The notes under the pieces: model-generated
What the model was told of the DNA's origin: nothing
Databases searched by the model: none
The model's input: only the letters and a program-made list of their open reading frames with translations
Shown: piece by piece, positions 15,517 through 24,455 of the stretch
Layout: each line of letters opens with the position of its first letter
Position numbering within the stretch: position 1 is the stretch's first letter
Position numbers and translations under genes: made by a program
From: Janthinobacterium sp. Marseille
Lineage (GTDB): Bacteria > Pseudomonadota > Gammaproteobacteria > Burkholderiales > Burkholderiaceae_D
Assembly: GCF_000013625.1 (NCBI RefSeq)
Contig: NC_009659.1
Coordinates: forward strand, 3,534,001 to 3,598,000
Length of the DNA stretch: 64,000 bases
Direction of reading: 5' to 3'

Positions 15517-16753
15517 TACGCTGCGCCGTCGCATAGTTGTAGCCTATCTGTTCTTTGCCCTGGCGGTTTGTACCTTCGTCGGTGTCGTCGCCTCGGTTGC
15601 AATTGTCGGCATTGAAGACTTGCTGGTCGACGAACACTTGCGCAGCATCGCCGCCTGGGCATCGCCGCGCCATGCGGCCGGTATGCCGGTCGAAATGCCA
15701 TCCGATGTCAGCTTCTATCATGGCACTGCCATCCCGCCTGAATTGCGCGACCTGCCTTTCGGCGTCGCCAAACGCGTATTCGAAGATCAATACGTGCATT
15801 TGCTGGCCGGCCAGGATGCAGCCGGCCCCTATGTTGTGATTGACCGCGCCAGCGAATACAAAAACATTGAACATGTCATCTTCGCGATGCTGGCCGCGGG
15901 CTTCCTCGGCTTCGTCGCGCTCTCGCTCTTCCTCGGCAGCTTCATCGCACGCGGCTTTGTCGACCCTATCATTACGCTGGCCAATGCTGTGATGGACAAA
16001 AAAGCCAATACGCAATTGCCCCTGTTAAATCATCAGGATGAAATGGGTGTTCTGGCGCGCGCCTTCGCCGAACACACGGCTGAACTCAAGCAATTCCTCG
16101 CACGTGAACGCTTCTTCACCGGCGACGTCAGTCACGAATTGCGCACGCCACTGACCATCATCATCGGTGCCGCCGAACTGCTGGTCGAGCAAACCGCCGA
16201 TCAACCGGCATTGCAGGCACCTGCACGCCGCATCATGCGCGCAGCGAAGGAAGCAACCGATTGCGTCAGCGTACTCTTGCTGCTGGCACGGCGTCCGGAC
16301 ACCATAGACCGGCCGCTGACCTCCATTTCCGAAGTCATCCGGGCGGAGATAGAACGCGGCCAACCACTGGTAAGAGACCGGCCTATCAGCCTGCATTTTC
16401 AGGAAGGCAAAGACTTCTCGGTATTCGGACGTAAGGAATTGCTATCGTCCGCGATCGGCAACCTGATCCGCAATGCTTGTGAATACACCGATGAAGGATC
16501 GGTCGTAGTATCGATCCAGGACCACAGTGTGCTGGTCGAAGACACTGGCCCCGGCGTACCCGACATCATCCGTGCCCGCCTGAAAAACGACCCCTCCCAA
16601 CCTCAGCTGATAGGCTCGGCCGGCTCCGGTCTCGGCCTGGCTTTGGCCATACGTATCTGCGAGTACCTCGGCGCCAAACTCGAGCACGATGACAGGCCGC
16701 AGGGAGGTAGTATTTTCCGCATCCACTTCCAGTCTGATTTAACGAAAAACTAA
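15497..16753 (+). CDS. sensor histidine kinase
   Basis: A 418-residue product with two membrane segments (IVVAYLFFALAVCTFVGVVA near 13-32, and VIFAMLAAGFLGFVALSLFL near 126-145) around a periplasmic loop of about 95 residues. A HAMP-like segment follows, then the H-box VSHELRTPLTI with the phospho-His, N-box NLIRNACEYT, G1 VEDTGPGVP and G2 GSGLGLALAI. All kinase boxes are intact. It overlaps the response regulator gene. An ATG six bases downstream is an equally good start. Confidence 0.92.
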   Translation: MRMKRPSTLRRRIVVAYLFFALAVCTFVGVVASVAIVGIEDLLVDEHLRSIAAWASPRHAAGMPVEMPSDVSFYHGTAIPPELRDLPFGVAKRVFEDQYVHLLAGQDAAGPYVVIDRASEYKNIEHVIFAMLAAGFLGFVALSLFLGSFIARGFVDPIITLANAVMDKKANTQLPLLNHQDEMGVLARAFAEHTAELKQFLARERFFTGDVSHELRTPLTIIIGAAELLVEQTADQPALQAPARRIMRAAKEATDCVSVLLLLARRPDTIDRPLTSISEVIRAEIERGQPLVRDRPISLHFQEGKDFSVFGRKELLSSAIGNLIRNACEYTDEGSVVVSIQDHSVLVEDTGPGVPDIIRARLKNDPSQPQLIGSAGSGLGLALAIRICEYLGAKLEHDDRPQGGSIFRIHFQSDLTKN

Positions 16754-16796
16754 CGCTAATATCACGTTAATTTGAGTTCTTCCGAGCTAACCTGCG

Positions 16797-16835
16797 GCTG
16801 CGTAGGGGATGTTCGCAGCTGTCAAAACCTCCCCT
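16797..16835 (+). promoter_or_regulatory. candidate pseudoknot in the leader of the TerC-family gene
   Basis: Two interleaved stems can form: GCTGCG (16797-16802) with CGCAGC (16814-16819), and AGGGGA (16804-16809), which lies in the first loop, with TCCCCT (16830-16835). Together they make an H-type pseudoknot, about 175 bases before the start codon. TerC-family genes often follow the manganese yybP-ykoY riboswitch, but the conserved bases of that class are not seen here. It could be chance in a GC-rich leader. Confidence 0.3.
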
Positions 16836-17010
16836 TCCGGTCTGGGTTTTTGTCCCTATACTGGACTTAGACTCATACGTATTGAACTGCAGGAAATTTG
16901 CACGCGTTAGCAAGTAGTGGCCAAAAGATGTTCATGGATTCGTCCGGGAACAGACAACAACATGGTCGTACGCCGACCGCCGCTTATATTCAATAAACCT
17001 TGAGGAAGAC

Positions 17011-17724
17011 ATGGAATTACTAGGAACTCCAGCATTTTGGGCCGCACTCGGCAACATCATCCTGATTAATATCGTGCTGTCCGGCGATAACGCAGTCGTC
17101 ATCGCATTGGCCGCCAAATCACTGCCGCCAAAACAAAAGAAAATGGCCGTCATCTACGGTAGTGCCGCCGCCATTATCCTGCGTATCGTCTTGACCATTT
17201 TTGCTTTGCAATTACTGACTCTGCCTTATCTCAAACTGATAGGCGCGGTCTTGTTGTTCTACATCGGCGTGCAATTGCTGGCCGAAGACGGCGGCGAAGA
17301 AAATATTGAAGGCCACTCCAACCTGTGGGGCGCCATTAAAACCATTCTGATCGCCGATCTGGTCATGAGCCTGGACAATGTACTCGGCGTCGCTGCAGCT
17401 GCAAACGGCAATGTCGTACTGCTGATCATCGGCCTAGCCATCAGCGTTCCGCTGATCGTGTTCGGTAGCGCACTGGTACTGAAGTTGATGGAAAAATTCC
17501 CTATCATCATCACACTGGGCGCAGCATTGCTGGGTTACCTGGCTGGCGAAATGCTGTTCTCCGACACAGCAGTCACACCGTGGATCGCAGCTAACATGCC
17601 GCACCACGAAATCGGTTTGTTCGGCAGCAGCCACCTGAGCATTCCAGGCCTGGTACTGGCTATCGGCGTCGTCATCGTCGGTACCTACCTCGGCAAACGT
17701 CATCACAAAGAAGCAACCGCTTAA
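17011..17724 (+). CDS. TerC-family integral membrane protein
   Basis: A 237-residue protein with about seven hydrophobic segments and the two family motifs with acidic residues in the membrane: NIVLSGDNAVVIA near residue 20 and ADLVMSLDNVLGVAAA near residue 115. TerC proteins are associated with tellurite resistance and, in several bacteria, with manganese export. The C-terminus is His-rich (KRHHKEATA). TGAGGAAG precedes the ATG. It is monocistronic, with a long leader of over 200 bases. Confidence 0.88.
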   Translation: MELLGTPAFWAALGNIILINIVLSGDNAVVIALAAKSLPPKQKKMAVIYGSAAAIILRIVLTIFALQLLTLPYLKLIGAVLLFYIGVQLLAEDGGEENIEGHSNLWGAIKTILIADLVMSLDNVLGVAAAANGNVVLLIIGLAISVPLIVFGSALVLKLMEKFPIIITLGAALLGYLAGEMLFSDTAVTPWIAANMPHHEIGLFGSSHLSIPGLVLAIGVVIVGTYLGKRHHKEATA

Positions 17725-17766
17725 TAAGCAGTGCGCCGTCGTCCAGCGACGACGGCTGCAAACAAC

Positions 17767-17806
17767 AAGGGCGAACCGGTATAACTGGTTCGCCCTTTGT
17801 TTTTTC
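17767..17806 (+). terminator. terminator of the TerC-family gene
   Basis: Stem AAGGGCGAACCGGT with ACTGGTTCGCCCTT (one G-T pair), short loop, then TTGTTTTTT. It may also serve the convergent gene at 17825. Confidence 0.9.
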
Positions 17807-17824
17807 CGCATGCAAAGTACGGTT

Positions 17825-18235
17825 TTAGTATTTCTTCAAATTGAAACTGTGATCGGTCACCAGGCGCGTGCTTGCCAGCAGCGGGCTCAGGCCCAGCACC
17901 AGCTGGGTTAACTTGTCGCCAGGCAAGGCCCAGATTTGCGCACGCGGCGCTTCCACTTGAGTGACCGCGGTAATCAGCGGTGCCACCCATTCCGCTTCCG
18001 GCGTGACATCCAGCAGCACATCGCCTTCCGAAGTCGTGTGCAAATAAATCTCGCCACCTTCGGTCAGGCCGAAGCAAATACCCCAACCGCTGCTTTTATT
18101 ATTGTTTTTGATCAAATACTGGATATTGCGATTCTGATGGTCTATCCACGCTTCCACGTCATACGTGGTTTTCAGGACGATCCACGGCCTCACCAGCGAC
18201 TGATCCTGTGCATTTTCATCATCTTCGTACATCAT
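17825..18235 (-). CDS. conserved hypothetical protein
   Basis: A 136-residue soluble protein. The first 20 residues are acidic; the core alternates beta-like segments (RPWIVLKTTYDVEAWID, GWGICFGLTEGGEIYLHTT) and ends with ALPGDKLTQLVLGLSPLLAS. No signal peptide, membrane segment or catalytic motif is seen. Clean codon use and position between two terminated genes make it a real gene; I do not recognise the family. Confidence 0.65.
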   Translation of the reverse strand: MMYEDDENAQDQSLVRPWIVLKTTYDVEAWIDHQNRNIQYLIKNNNKSSGWGICFGLTEGGEIYLHTTSEGDVLLDVTPEAEWVAPLITAVTQVEAPRAQIWALPGDKLTQLVLGLSPLLASTRLVTDHSFNLKKY

Positions 18236-18392
18236 TGCTGTTCATTTTTGTATGGATAAGACATGCGGCACTGTACACCTTGCACGAAGATTCGGTAGCA
18301 TAGGTGTAGACAAAAACCACACAACTGCAGGCAATCCTGCTGCATCGTGATATCCTGCGCACCCTGGATCACCTATTGCTGAATCGCTGTTA

Positions 18393-18854
18393 ATGACGAC
18401 TACCGAAACCACGCCTAACCCAATTCAATCCGCACGTACCTTGCTCAAGGAACTTCAGGAAAAATTTGCCGTATTTGGCGACTTCCTGCCTTTGGCAATT
18501 GGCATCGACAAGCAACTGATCGCCCAAATCCCGGATGTCAGCCGCAAATCGCTGCGCACCGCGCTCGGCATACACACCAATTCCCTGCGTTACCTGAAAG
18601 GGATGGAAAAAGCGACTGTGCGCTTTAACCTGGATGGCAGCAATGCGGATGAAGTGACAGATGTACATCGCACGCATGCGACCACGACGTTGAAAGAACG
18701 CTTCAAGAAAAATGCCGAACAGCGCAAAGCACAGCGTCAGGCAGAAGAAACACAACGCAAAGCCGCCGCGAAACAGCGTGAAGCAGAAGAAGCAGAGCGC
18801 CTGCGCGCAGAAAAATTGACTCAGCTGGCCGAAAAATTTTCGCGCAAAAACTGA
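18393..18854 (+). CDS. ProQ/FinO-domain RNA-binding protein
   Basis: A 153-residue product. Residues 12-100 fit the FinO/ProQ fold: ARTLLKELQEKF, then FLPLAIGIDKQL, SRKSLRTALGIHTNSLRYL, and RFNLDGSNADEVT. The C-terminal 50 residues are a highly charged helix rich in Lys, Glu and Ala. ProQ-type proteins bind structured RNAs and assist small-RNA regulation. The gene stands alone after a 157-base gap, with a 9-bp hairpin behind it. Confidence 0.9.
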   Translation: MTTTETTPNPIQSARTLLKELQEKFAVFGDFLPLAIGIDKQLIAQIPDVSRKSLRTALGIHTNSLRYLKGMEKATVRFNLDGSNADEVTDVHRTHATTTLKERFKKNAEQRKAQRQAEETQRKAAAKQREAEEAERLRAEKLTQLAEKFSRKN

Positions 18855-18865
18855 TGCCGTCTTAA

Positions 18866-18889
18866 CTTGCCTGCGCTCCGGCAGGCAAG
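18866..18889. terminator. hairpin between convergent proQ-like and TSUP genes
   Basis: CTTGCCTGC (18866-18874) pairs exactly with GCAGGCAAG (18881-18889), six-base loop. No T-run follows on either strand, so termination strength is uncertain. Confidence 0.5.
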
Positions 18890-18897
18890 CCCCCACC

Positions 18898-19692
18898 CTA
18901 CCAGTAAGTCCACAACATCTTCGCCGCCAGCACATACAGCAGGCAGGCGAAGATGCGTTTGAGCACGGGCACCGGCAGGCGATGCGCGAGTCGCGCACCA
19001 AAAGGTGCGGTAAACACACTGCCGCAGACGATGCCCGCCAACGCGATAACGGAAATAAAGCCGACTGCATCATCCGGCAAGCCCGGCACGCTCCAGCCCG
19101 AAATGACATAGCCTATCGTGCCGACTATGGCCAACGGGATACCCATCATCGCACCGGTACCTATGGTTTTCTTCATAGGTACACCACACCACAGCATGAA
19201 TGGAATCGTCAGGAAAGCACCACCGGCAGAAACCAGGCCGCCGATAATCCCGATAATCAAACCAACAAAGAACAAGGGGCCTGCGGAAGGCAGCGGACGC
19301 GAAGGTTTCGGTTTTTTGTTCAGGATGATTTGCGTCGCGCCAAAGAACACGATGACGGCAAAACTCAAGGCCAGGTGCCGTTGCGGTATCCATGCTGACA
19401 CGGATGTCGCCAACAGACTGCCGACTACCAGGCCCGGCGTCATGCGCTTCACGATATCGAAATCGACACCGTCGAACTTCAAATGCTCGCGCACGCTGGA
19501 GCCCGAAGTAAATACGATGGAAGCCATGCAGGTGCCCAGCGCCAGATGTACGATATGGTCAGGTGCAAAGTGCTGCGCTGCGAACAAGGCCGCCATGATA
19601 GGCACCAGCGTCATGCCGCCACCTATGCCAAGCAAACCGGCTAATACACCGACAAATGCACCCGCCAATACATACGCAAGAAACCAGACCAT
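18898..19692 (-). CDS. TSUP (TauE/SafE) family membrane transporter
   Basis: A 264-residue protein with about eight hydrophobic segments. GVLAGLLGIGGGMTLVPIM near residue 15 and GGLVSAGGAFLTIPFML near residue 160 are the repeated Gly-rich motifs of the TauE/SafE superfamily, which exports sulfite, sulfoacetate and related anions. The substrate cannot be predicted. Convergent with the ProQ-like gene. Confidence 0.88.
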   Translation of the reverse strand: MVWFLAYVLAGAFVGVLAGLLGIGGGMTLVPIMAALFAAQHFAPDHIVHLALGTCMASIVFTSGSSVREHLKFDGVDFDIVKRMTPGLVVGSLLATSVSAWIPQRHLALSFAVIVFFGATQIILNKKPKPSRPLPSAGPLFFVGLIIGIIGGLVSAGGAFLTIPFMLWCGVPMKKTIGTGAMMGIPLAIVGTIGYVISGWSVPGLPDDAVGFISVIALAGIVCGSVFTAPFGARLAHRLPVPVLKRIFACLLYVLAAKMLWTYW

Positions 19693-20075
19693 GCCCGCAC
19701 CCTTGTGATTATTTTTTATCTGCGAACTTTAGCAGTATCAGCGGCAAGGACACCAATATTTTTTCTCTAAAGAACAGAGCATCACTCTCGCATTACAGAA
19801 GGTCGATTATTCATTAGCTACAGCGGATATATACGCATACCACCATACCGACGCTTTGCCCAATGTATAGAATGGATGATGGCTACCCCGTATTTTTTTG
19901 ATTCTGTTTCCACGTCGGCACCACTTTGAAAAAAGTATTAGACTAAGCAACGCAGAATCTCCATGCATCTGGTCGTTCGCTTAAAAGAATTCAAACTCCC
20001 GCGCCACTTATCCACGCGCATCCGGATTCAAGTCTTCCCAGTAAGTCTCACACAATATTTATTCAGCAGGTTCTA
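19693..20075. other. divergent intergenic region, no gene seen
   Basis: It lies between the TSUP gene (minus) and the MFS gene (plus) and presumably carries both promoters. No frame with a ribosome binding site and no strong inverted repeat was found. Confidence 0.5.
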
Positions 20076-21329
20076 TTGCATTCATCCACACATACACCCG
20101 TCATCAAGAATGAACGCCTGTTCCTGCTAACCATCGCCGGCATACAGTTCACGCACATTCTTGACTTCATGATCATGATGCCGCTCGGTCCGCAACTGAT
20201 CAGGGTCTTGCACATCGATACGCATCAGTTCGGTCTCTTGCTGTCGTCTTATACATTTACGGCGGCGGCATCCAGCCTGTTGGCGGCAACTTATATCGAT
20301 CGCTTTGACAGACGCAAACTGATGCTGGTCTTGTACGCCTGCTTCATTATCGCGACCCTATGTTGCGGCCTGGCGCCGAATTTCACGTTCCTGCTGATTG
20401 CACGTGCATTGGCTGGTGCGTTTGGCGGCATCCTTGGTGGACTGGTGCAAACAATGGTCGCGGATGTGATCCCGTTTGAGAGACGTGGCAAGGCGCTGGG
20501 GACGGTGATGGCGGCATTTTCGATTTCGACCGTGGCCGGTGTGCCGCTGGGCCTGTTGCTGGCATCTACGTTCACGACGCTGGGCTGGCGTGCGCCTTTC
20601 TTCTTTATCGTTTTGCTGGCGGGTATATTTTGGGTCATTGGCTACAAGCTGCTGCCTAACATGACTGCGCACCTGCACAACAAACCGCTCGGCAATGTCT
20701 TCCAGCGTATCTTTGCAGTTGCCAGGGAACCGCGCCATTTGACCGCTTTCGCTTTTATCGCAATGATCATGATGGCCGGTTTTACCGTGATCCCGTATAT
20801 CGCGCTGTACATGACAACGAATGTCGGTTTGCCGGAATCCTTCATCACTGTGGTTTATTTGTGTGGTGGTGCGGCGACTTTCTTCACTTCGCAACTCATA
20901 GGCCGGATGGCGGATAAATACGGCAAACTAAAAGTATACCGACGGGTCGCACTGGCCTCATTTATTCCACTACTGATCACTACCCATCTGGTACCGATCG
21001 CATGGTGGCTGGTGCTGATCAATTCGACGATATTTTTTATCCTGGTGCCAGGACGTATGGTGCCGGGCATGGCGATGGTGAGTGCCGTACCGGAAGCGCA
21101 TGTGCGCGGTACCTTCATGACCCTGATTTCATCTGTACAAATGCTGTCGTCCGGTCTCGCGACGCTGATCGCCGGCCTGATTATTACGCGCACACCGGAC
21201 GGAATGATAGAGCACTACGACACGGTCGGTTATCTGGCAGTAGCTTGCGGCGTAGTGACAATCTGGCTTGCACAGCGCCTGCGCATACCGCCTGACCCTG
21301 CCGACAGCACAGGCAAACCCGCCGCATAA
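20076..21329 (+). CDS. MFS transporter, drug:proton antiporter type
   Basis: A 417-residue, 12-segment protein. Between segments 2 and 3 lies YIDRFDRRKLML, the MFS motif A region, and AFSISTVAGVPLGLLLAS is the proline/glycine-rich motif C typical of exporters. The start is a TTG at 20076 with GCAGG six bases upstream; no in-frame ATG precedes the first membrane segment. The stop is only four bases from the convergent phaM stop, with no terminator visible between them. Confidence 0.88.
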   Translation: MHSSTHTPVIKNERLFLLTIAGIQFTHILDFMIMMPLGPQLIRVLHIDTHQFGLLLSSYTFTAAASSLLAATYIDRFDRRKLMLVLYACFIIATLCCGLAPNFTFLLIARALAGAFGGILGGLVQTMVADVIPFERRGKALGTVMAAFSISTVAGVPLGLLLASTFTTLGWRAPFFFIVLLAGIFWVIGYKLLPNMTAHLHNKPLGNVFQRIFAVAREPRHLTAFAFIAMIMMAGFTVIPYIALYMTTNVGLPESFITVVYLCGGAATFFTSQLIGRMADKYGKLKVYRRVALASFIPLLITTHLVPIAWWLVLINSTIFFILVPGRMVPGMAMVSAVPEAHVRGTFMTLISSVQMLSSGLATLIAGLIITRTPDGMIEHYDTVGYLAVACGVVTIWLAQRLRIPPDPADSTGKPAA

Positions 21330-21333
21330 AGAT

Positions 21334-21885
21334 TCAGGTTTTTACAGCAGGCGGGCGCTTGCCGGCGGGCTTGCGGCCGGATGATTTCGCTGCAGTTTTC
21401 TTGACGGCGACAGGTTTCTTCGCGGCTGGCTTGACTGTTTTTTTCGATGCCGCGGCTTCTTCTGACATCACCGTGCTGACAGCCTGATTGAATTGATCCT
21501 GCAACATATCCCACCACGCAGTGGAAGTCGCGCTAGCGGCACTGGCATGCAAAGGGTCCGGGCTTACCGGAGCGGCCGGTTCTGCTGCTTTGGGTTCCGG
21601 CGCAAAAGTTTGTCCCATGCTGCGCAAGGTACTGATTGTTGCGCTTTGTACCTCCAGCGCTTGTATCGTGCCGCGCAACATATTCATATTCGCAGTCAGC
21701 CAGGCTTCAACCGCCTTTAAATCGGTGATTTGCTTATTGATTTCTTCCACCGACAAGGTCGGCATCACCATGCCCGGTATGCCTGTGGCCGGCGGCTTCA
21801 TGCCGCCCCACATATTCTTGACGAACTCCATCGTCTCGGCCATGGCATCAAAGCCTGGAAGATTCGGCATATTGGGCTGGGTCAC
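21334..21885 (-). CDS. phaM: PHB granule-associated protein PhaM
   Basis: The GTG at 21885 has GGAGG six bases upstream and gives 183 residues. The N-terminal half matches PhaM: GFDAMAETMEFVKNMWGGM, then MPTLSVEEINKQITDLKAVE, AWLTANMNMLRGTIQALEVQ. The C-terminal 50 residues are Lys/Ala/Pro repeats (KKTVKPAAKKPVAVKK), similar to histone-H1-like tails. PhaM links polyhydroxybutyrate granules to the nucleoid and activates PHB synthase, the tail binding DNA. It is convergent with the MFS gene. Confidence 0.85.
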   Translation of the reverse strand: MTQPNMPNLPGFDAMAETMEFVKNMWGGMKPPATGIPGMVMPTLSVEEINKQITDLKAVEAWLTANMNMLRGTIQALEVQSATISTLRSMGQTFAPEPKAAEPAAPVSPDPLHASAASATSTAWWDMLQDQFNQAVSTVMSEEAAASKKTVKPAAKKPVAVKKTAAKSSGRKPAGKRPPAVKT

Positions 21886-21979
21886 GATAAACCTCCGGAA
21901 TGCGATTGCACAACAACCAGACTGCAAGCCCGGCATGTCGCGTTGAGTTTCCTAAGCGTAGCAGATAAAGCGCATCTAT

Positions 21980-23251
21980 CTAGCGTAAAGGACGCTGCAG
22001 CCTGCAACTTGTCGGCAAGGCAGTACTGGCCGCCGGCAAATACAACTCCGTCTTGAAACCGTAGCCGCTGCCTTCATTGTCGAAACGCATGCCGCCATCA
22101 GACTTCCTGCGCATAACGGATACATATAAGGGCTGGATCAATTGATGATCGGATGCCCTCATCGTCGCATCGTGGAAGGCATTCCGATAATGCGCACCTT
22201 CCAGCGCCTGCGCCACCGCCCGCGCATCGGTCGATCTGGCTTTTTCGATTGCAGTCGCCAGCATCTCTATCATGATGTGCATGCGCAGGTGCACGTAGTC
22301 ATCCTTGGGCTGCGGATAACGCTGGCGGAAAGCACTGTAAAAGCGGCCACTGGCTGAATCTGCCATTCCATCACCTACATTCGGATGCCATTCAGCCACC
22401 GCACGGACGCGATCGACCCCGGCATCACCTATCGCTGCCGGCGCACCCAGGCCGTTGCCATAGAAAGTATAGAACTTGGTGTTCAGGCCAAATTCTTTCG
22501 CAGCCTTCACTAGCAGCGTCAAATCGTTGCCCCAGTTACCGCTTATCACCGCATCGGCACCACTGGCCTTGATCTTGGCAATGTAAGGTGCGAAATCCTT
22601 GATCTTGCCAATCGGGTGTAATTCATCACCGACGATCTGGATATCCGGTCGCTTTGCCGCCAGTTGGGTTCTTGCCGCTTGCGCTACCAGCCGCCCGAAA
22701 CTGTAATCCTGCCCGATCAGGTAAACCCGCTTGGCACGGGCATCACGCTTGATGACTTCGGTTAATGCATGCATGCGCATATCGGCATTCGCATCGAAAC
22801 GAAAATGCCAGTAACTGCATTTTTCATTCGTCAAAGCCGGATCAACTGCGGAGTAATTCAGGAATAGCACCCGGTTATCCGAGGCCCGCTGATTATGCTT
22901 GTTCACCGCATCCAGCAAGGCAGCCGCAACTGCGGAGCTATTGCCCTGCACCATGAAAGGAATACGCTGGTCGGCCAGTCGCTTGAATTCCAGCAGCGAC
23001 TCTTCCACGCCCGATTTGTTATCAAAGATCTCCAGCGCCAACGGATGTGCACCATCCGGCAACCTGACACCGCCGCGCGCATTCACCGCATCTATCGCGA
23101 GTTGCAGGTTACGCACTACCGCTTCACCGGCATTGGCAAACGCACCGGACATGCCGTCTATCATGCCTATGCGGATAGGCTCAGCCGCTTGCGCCACGCT
23201 GCAGACGCACAGCAGGACGGTCGCCAATATATTTTTTACTTGGAATTTCAA
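21980..23251 (-). CDS. ABC transporter substrate-binding protein, branched-chain amino acid type
   Basis: A 423-residue precursor: signal peptide MKFQVKNILATVLLCVCSVA, cut near AQA-AEP, then the periplasmic-binding type 1 fold opening IRIGMIDGMSGAFANAGEAV. FPxxx-like segments such as KIKDFAPYIAKIKASGADAV support the LivJ class. No permease or ATPase genes lie nearby, so it is an orphan that may serve a transporter elsewhere or act in sensing. Confidence 0.85.
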   Translation of the reverse strand: MKFQVKNILATVLLCVCSVAQAAEPIRIGMIDGMSGAFANAGEAVVRNLQLAIDAVNARGGVRLPDGAHPLALEIFDNKSGVEESLLEFKRLADQRIPFMVQGNSSAVAAALLDAVNKHNQRASDNRVLFLNYSAVDPALTNEKCSYWHFRFDANADMRMHALTEVIKRDARAKRVYLIGQDYSFGRLVAQAARTQLAAKRPDIQIVGDELHPIGKIKDFAPYIAKIKASGADAVISGNWGNDLTLLVKAAKEFGLNTKFYTFYGNGLGAPAAIGDAGVDRVRAVAEWHPNVGDGMADSASGRFYSAFRQRYPQPKDDYVHLRMHIMIEMLATAIEKARSTDARAVAQALEGAHYRNAFHDATMRASDHQLIQPLYVSVMRRKSDGGMRFDNEGSGYGFKTELYLPAASTALPTSCRLQRPLR

Positions 23252-23341
23252 TGCCGGACTTTCTTAAAACGTCCATTTTACGCGGCGGCAGGCGCACTTG
23301 CTTGTGCACCGAATCCCCGCCCTTGCGTTTACACTAGCGCC

Positions 23342-24418
23342 ATGACGCCAGAGACCCCGCCATCCCCACATGCCACGCCGCGCAAACGGCTGTATCTGGG
23401 CGGACTGCTGGTCTTGCTGGCGTCTGTGCTGCTACACCTGATCATCCTGGCCTGGGCACGCGGCCTGATTACGCTCCCTTCCGGTAAAACGCCGGATGAC
23501 ACGATGGTGATCGCAGCCACGCTAGAGACGGAAGCGCCACCCCCACCCAAACCGAAAATCGTCGCAGCGGCAAAACCCAAACCACGTCCGCGACCAGCCA
23601 AACCTGTCCCTGCTATCGCGCCCGCAGCTGAACCGCCAGCAGAGACGAATACTGCTGCCAGCGAGCCTGAAACTGATGTGGCAAGTAACGAGCAGATTGC
23701 TGTAGAAGAGGAACTTGCACCGAGCGTAGCCGAAGCCGAAAACAGCATCGCCTACAAAATCGACCTGCCGCCTTCAGCCAGCCTGAAATACGATATCCAG
23801 AAAATCCCGAAGGAAGGCTCGCCCATGTATGGCAGCGGCACCATCAGTTGGCATACAGATGGTCATCAATACACGGTGGATGGTGACTTTGGTGTGCTCT
23901 TTATTACCGCCTTGCGCTTCAGGAGCAGCGGCAGCATCACGGATATCGGCATAGTGCCCGAGCTCTATAGCGAAAAACGTTTTCGCCGCTCCGAGACCAA
24001 TACCCACTTCCAGCGCGAACCTTCACTGATCAGTTTTTCCGCATCAACGCAATCGTATCCGCGCACCGGCGGCGAACAAGACCGTGCCAGCATCATCTGG
24101 CAACTGGCAGGCATAGGACGCGGCGACAGTGGAAAATTTGTGGCTGGAGCCAGCATTGATTTATTCGTCGCCGGTACACGCGATGCGGAAACATGGCACA
24201 TACTGGTGATCGGCCAGGAAGAGATCATGATAGACGGAGTCAGCACCACCGCATGGCATGTCGCGCGCGCGCCCAAGCGTGGTTCCTACGACCAAAATCT
24301 GGATATCTGGCTGGCGCCACAGCAAAACTGGTATCCGGTGCGCCTGCGTTATACAGAAGCCAATGGTGACTACCTGGATATGTCATTGACCAGCTTGAAC
24401 GTTTCCGCCCCACACTAG
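23342..24418 (+). CDS. DUF3108 protein with membrane anchor and Pro-rich linker
   Basis: The ATG at 23342 gives 358 residues; a frame open far upstream on this strand is a shadow of the gene at 21980. A TonB-like start (basic segment, then GGLLVLLASVLLHLIILAWA near 20-39) leads into a Pro/Ala/Lys linker (PPPPKPKIVAAAKPKPRPRP), then a DUF3108 domain from about residue 135. This domain repeats in the next gene (shared LPPSA, GGEQDR, IWQLA, LDIW-AP). Function unknown; envelope location inferred. Confidence 0.8.
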   Translation: MTPETPPSPHATPRKRLYLGGLLVLLASVLLHLIILAWARGLITLPSGKTPDDTMVIAATLETEAPPPPKPKIVAAAKPKPRPRPAKPVPAIAPAAEPPAETNTAASEPETDVASNEQIAVEEELAPSVAEAENSIAYKIDLPPSASLKYDIQKIPKEGSPMYGSGTISWHTDGHQYTVDGDFGVLFITALRFRSSGSITDIGIVPELYSEKRFRRSETNTHFQREPSLISFSASTQSYPRTGGEQDRASIIWQLAGIGRGDSGKFVAGASIDLFVAGTRDAETWHILVIGQEEIMIDGVSTTAWHVARAPKRGSYDQNLDIWLAPQQNWYPVRLRYTEANGDYLDMSLTSLNVSAPH

Positions 24419-24455
24419 TCATATAATCCTAACAACCTTTTAATTTGGTGACCCA

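Noticed and set aside
16754..17010. yybP-ykoY manganese riboswitch before the TerC-family gene
   Set aside because: Expected from gene context, but the conserved GGGGAGUAG and closing AAGACC elements are not present.
22895..23341. Long in-frame extension of the DUF3108 gene
   Set aside because: It is antisense to the substrate-binding protein gene and places the membrane anchor in mid-protein.
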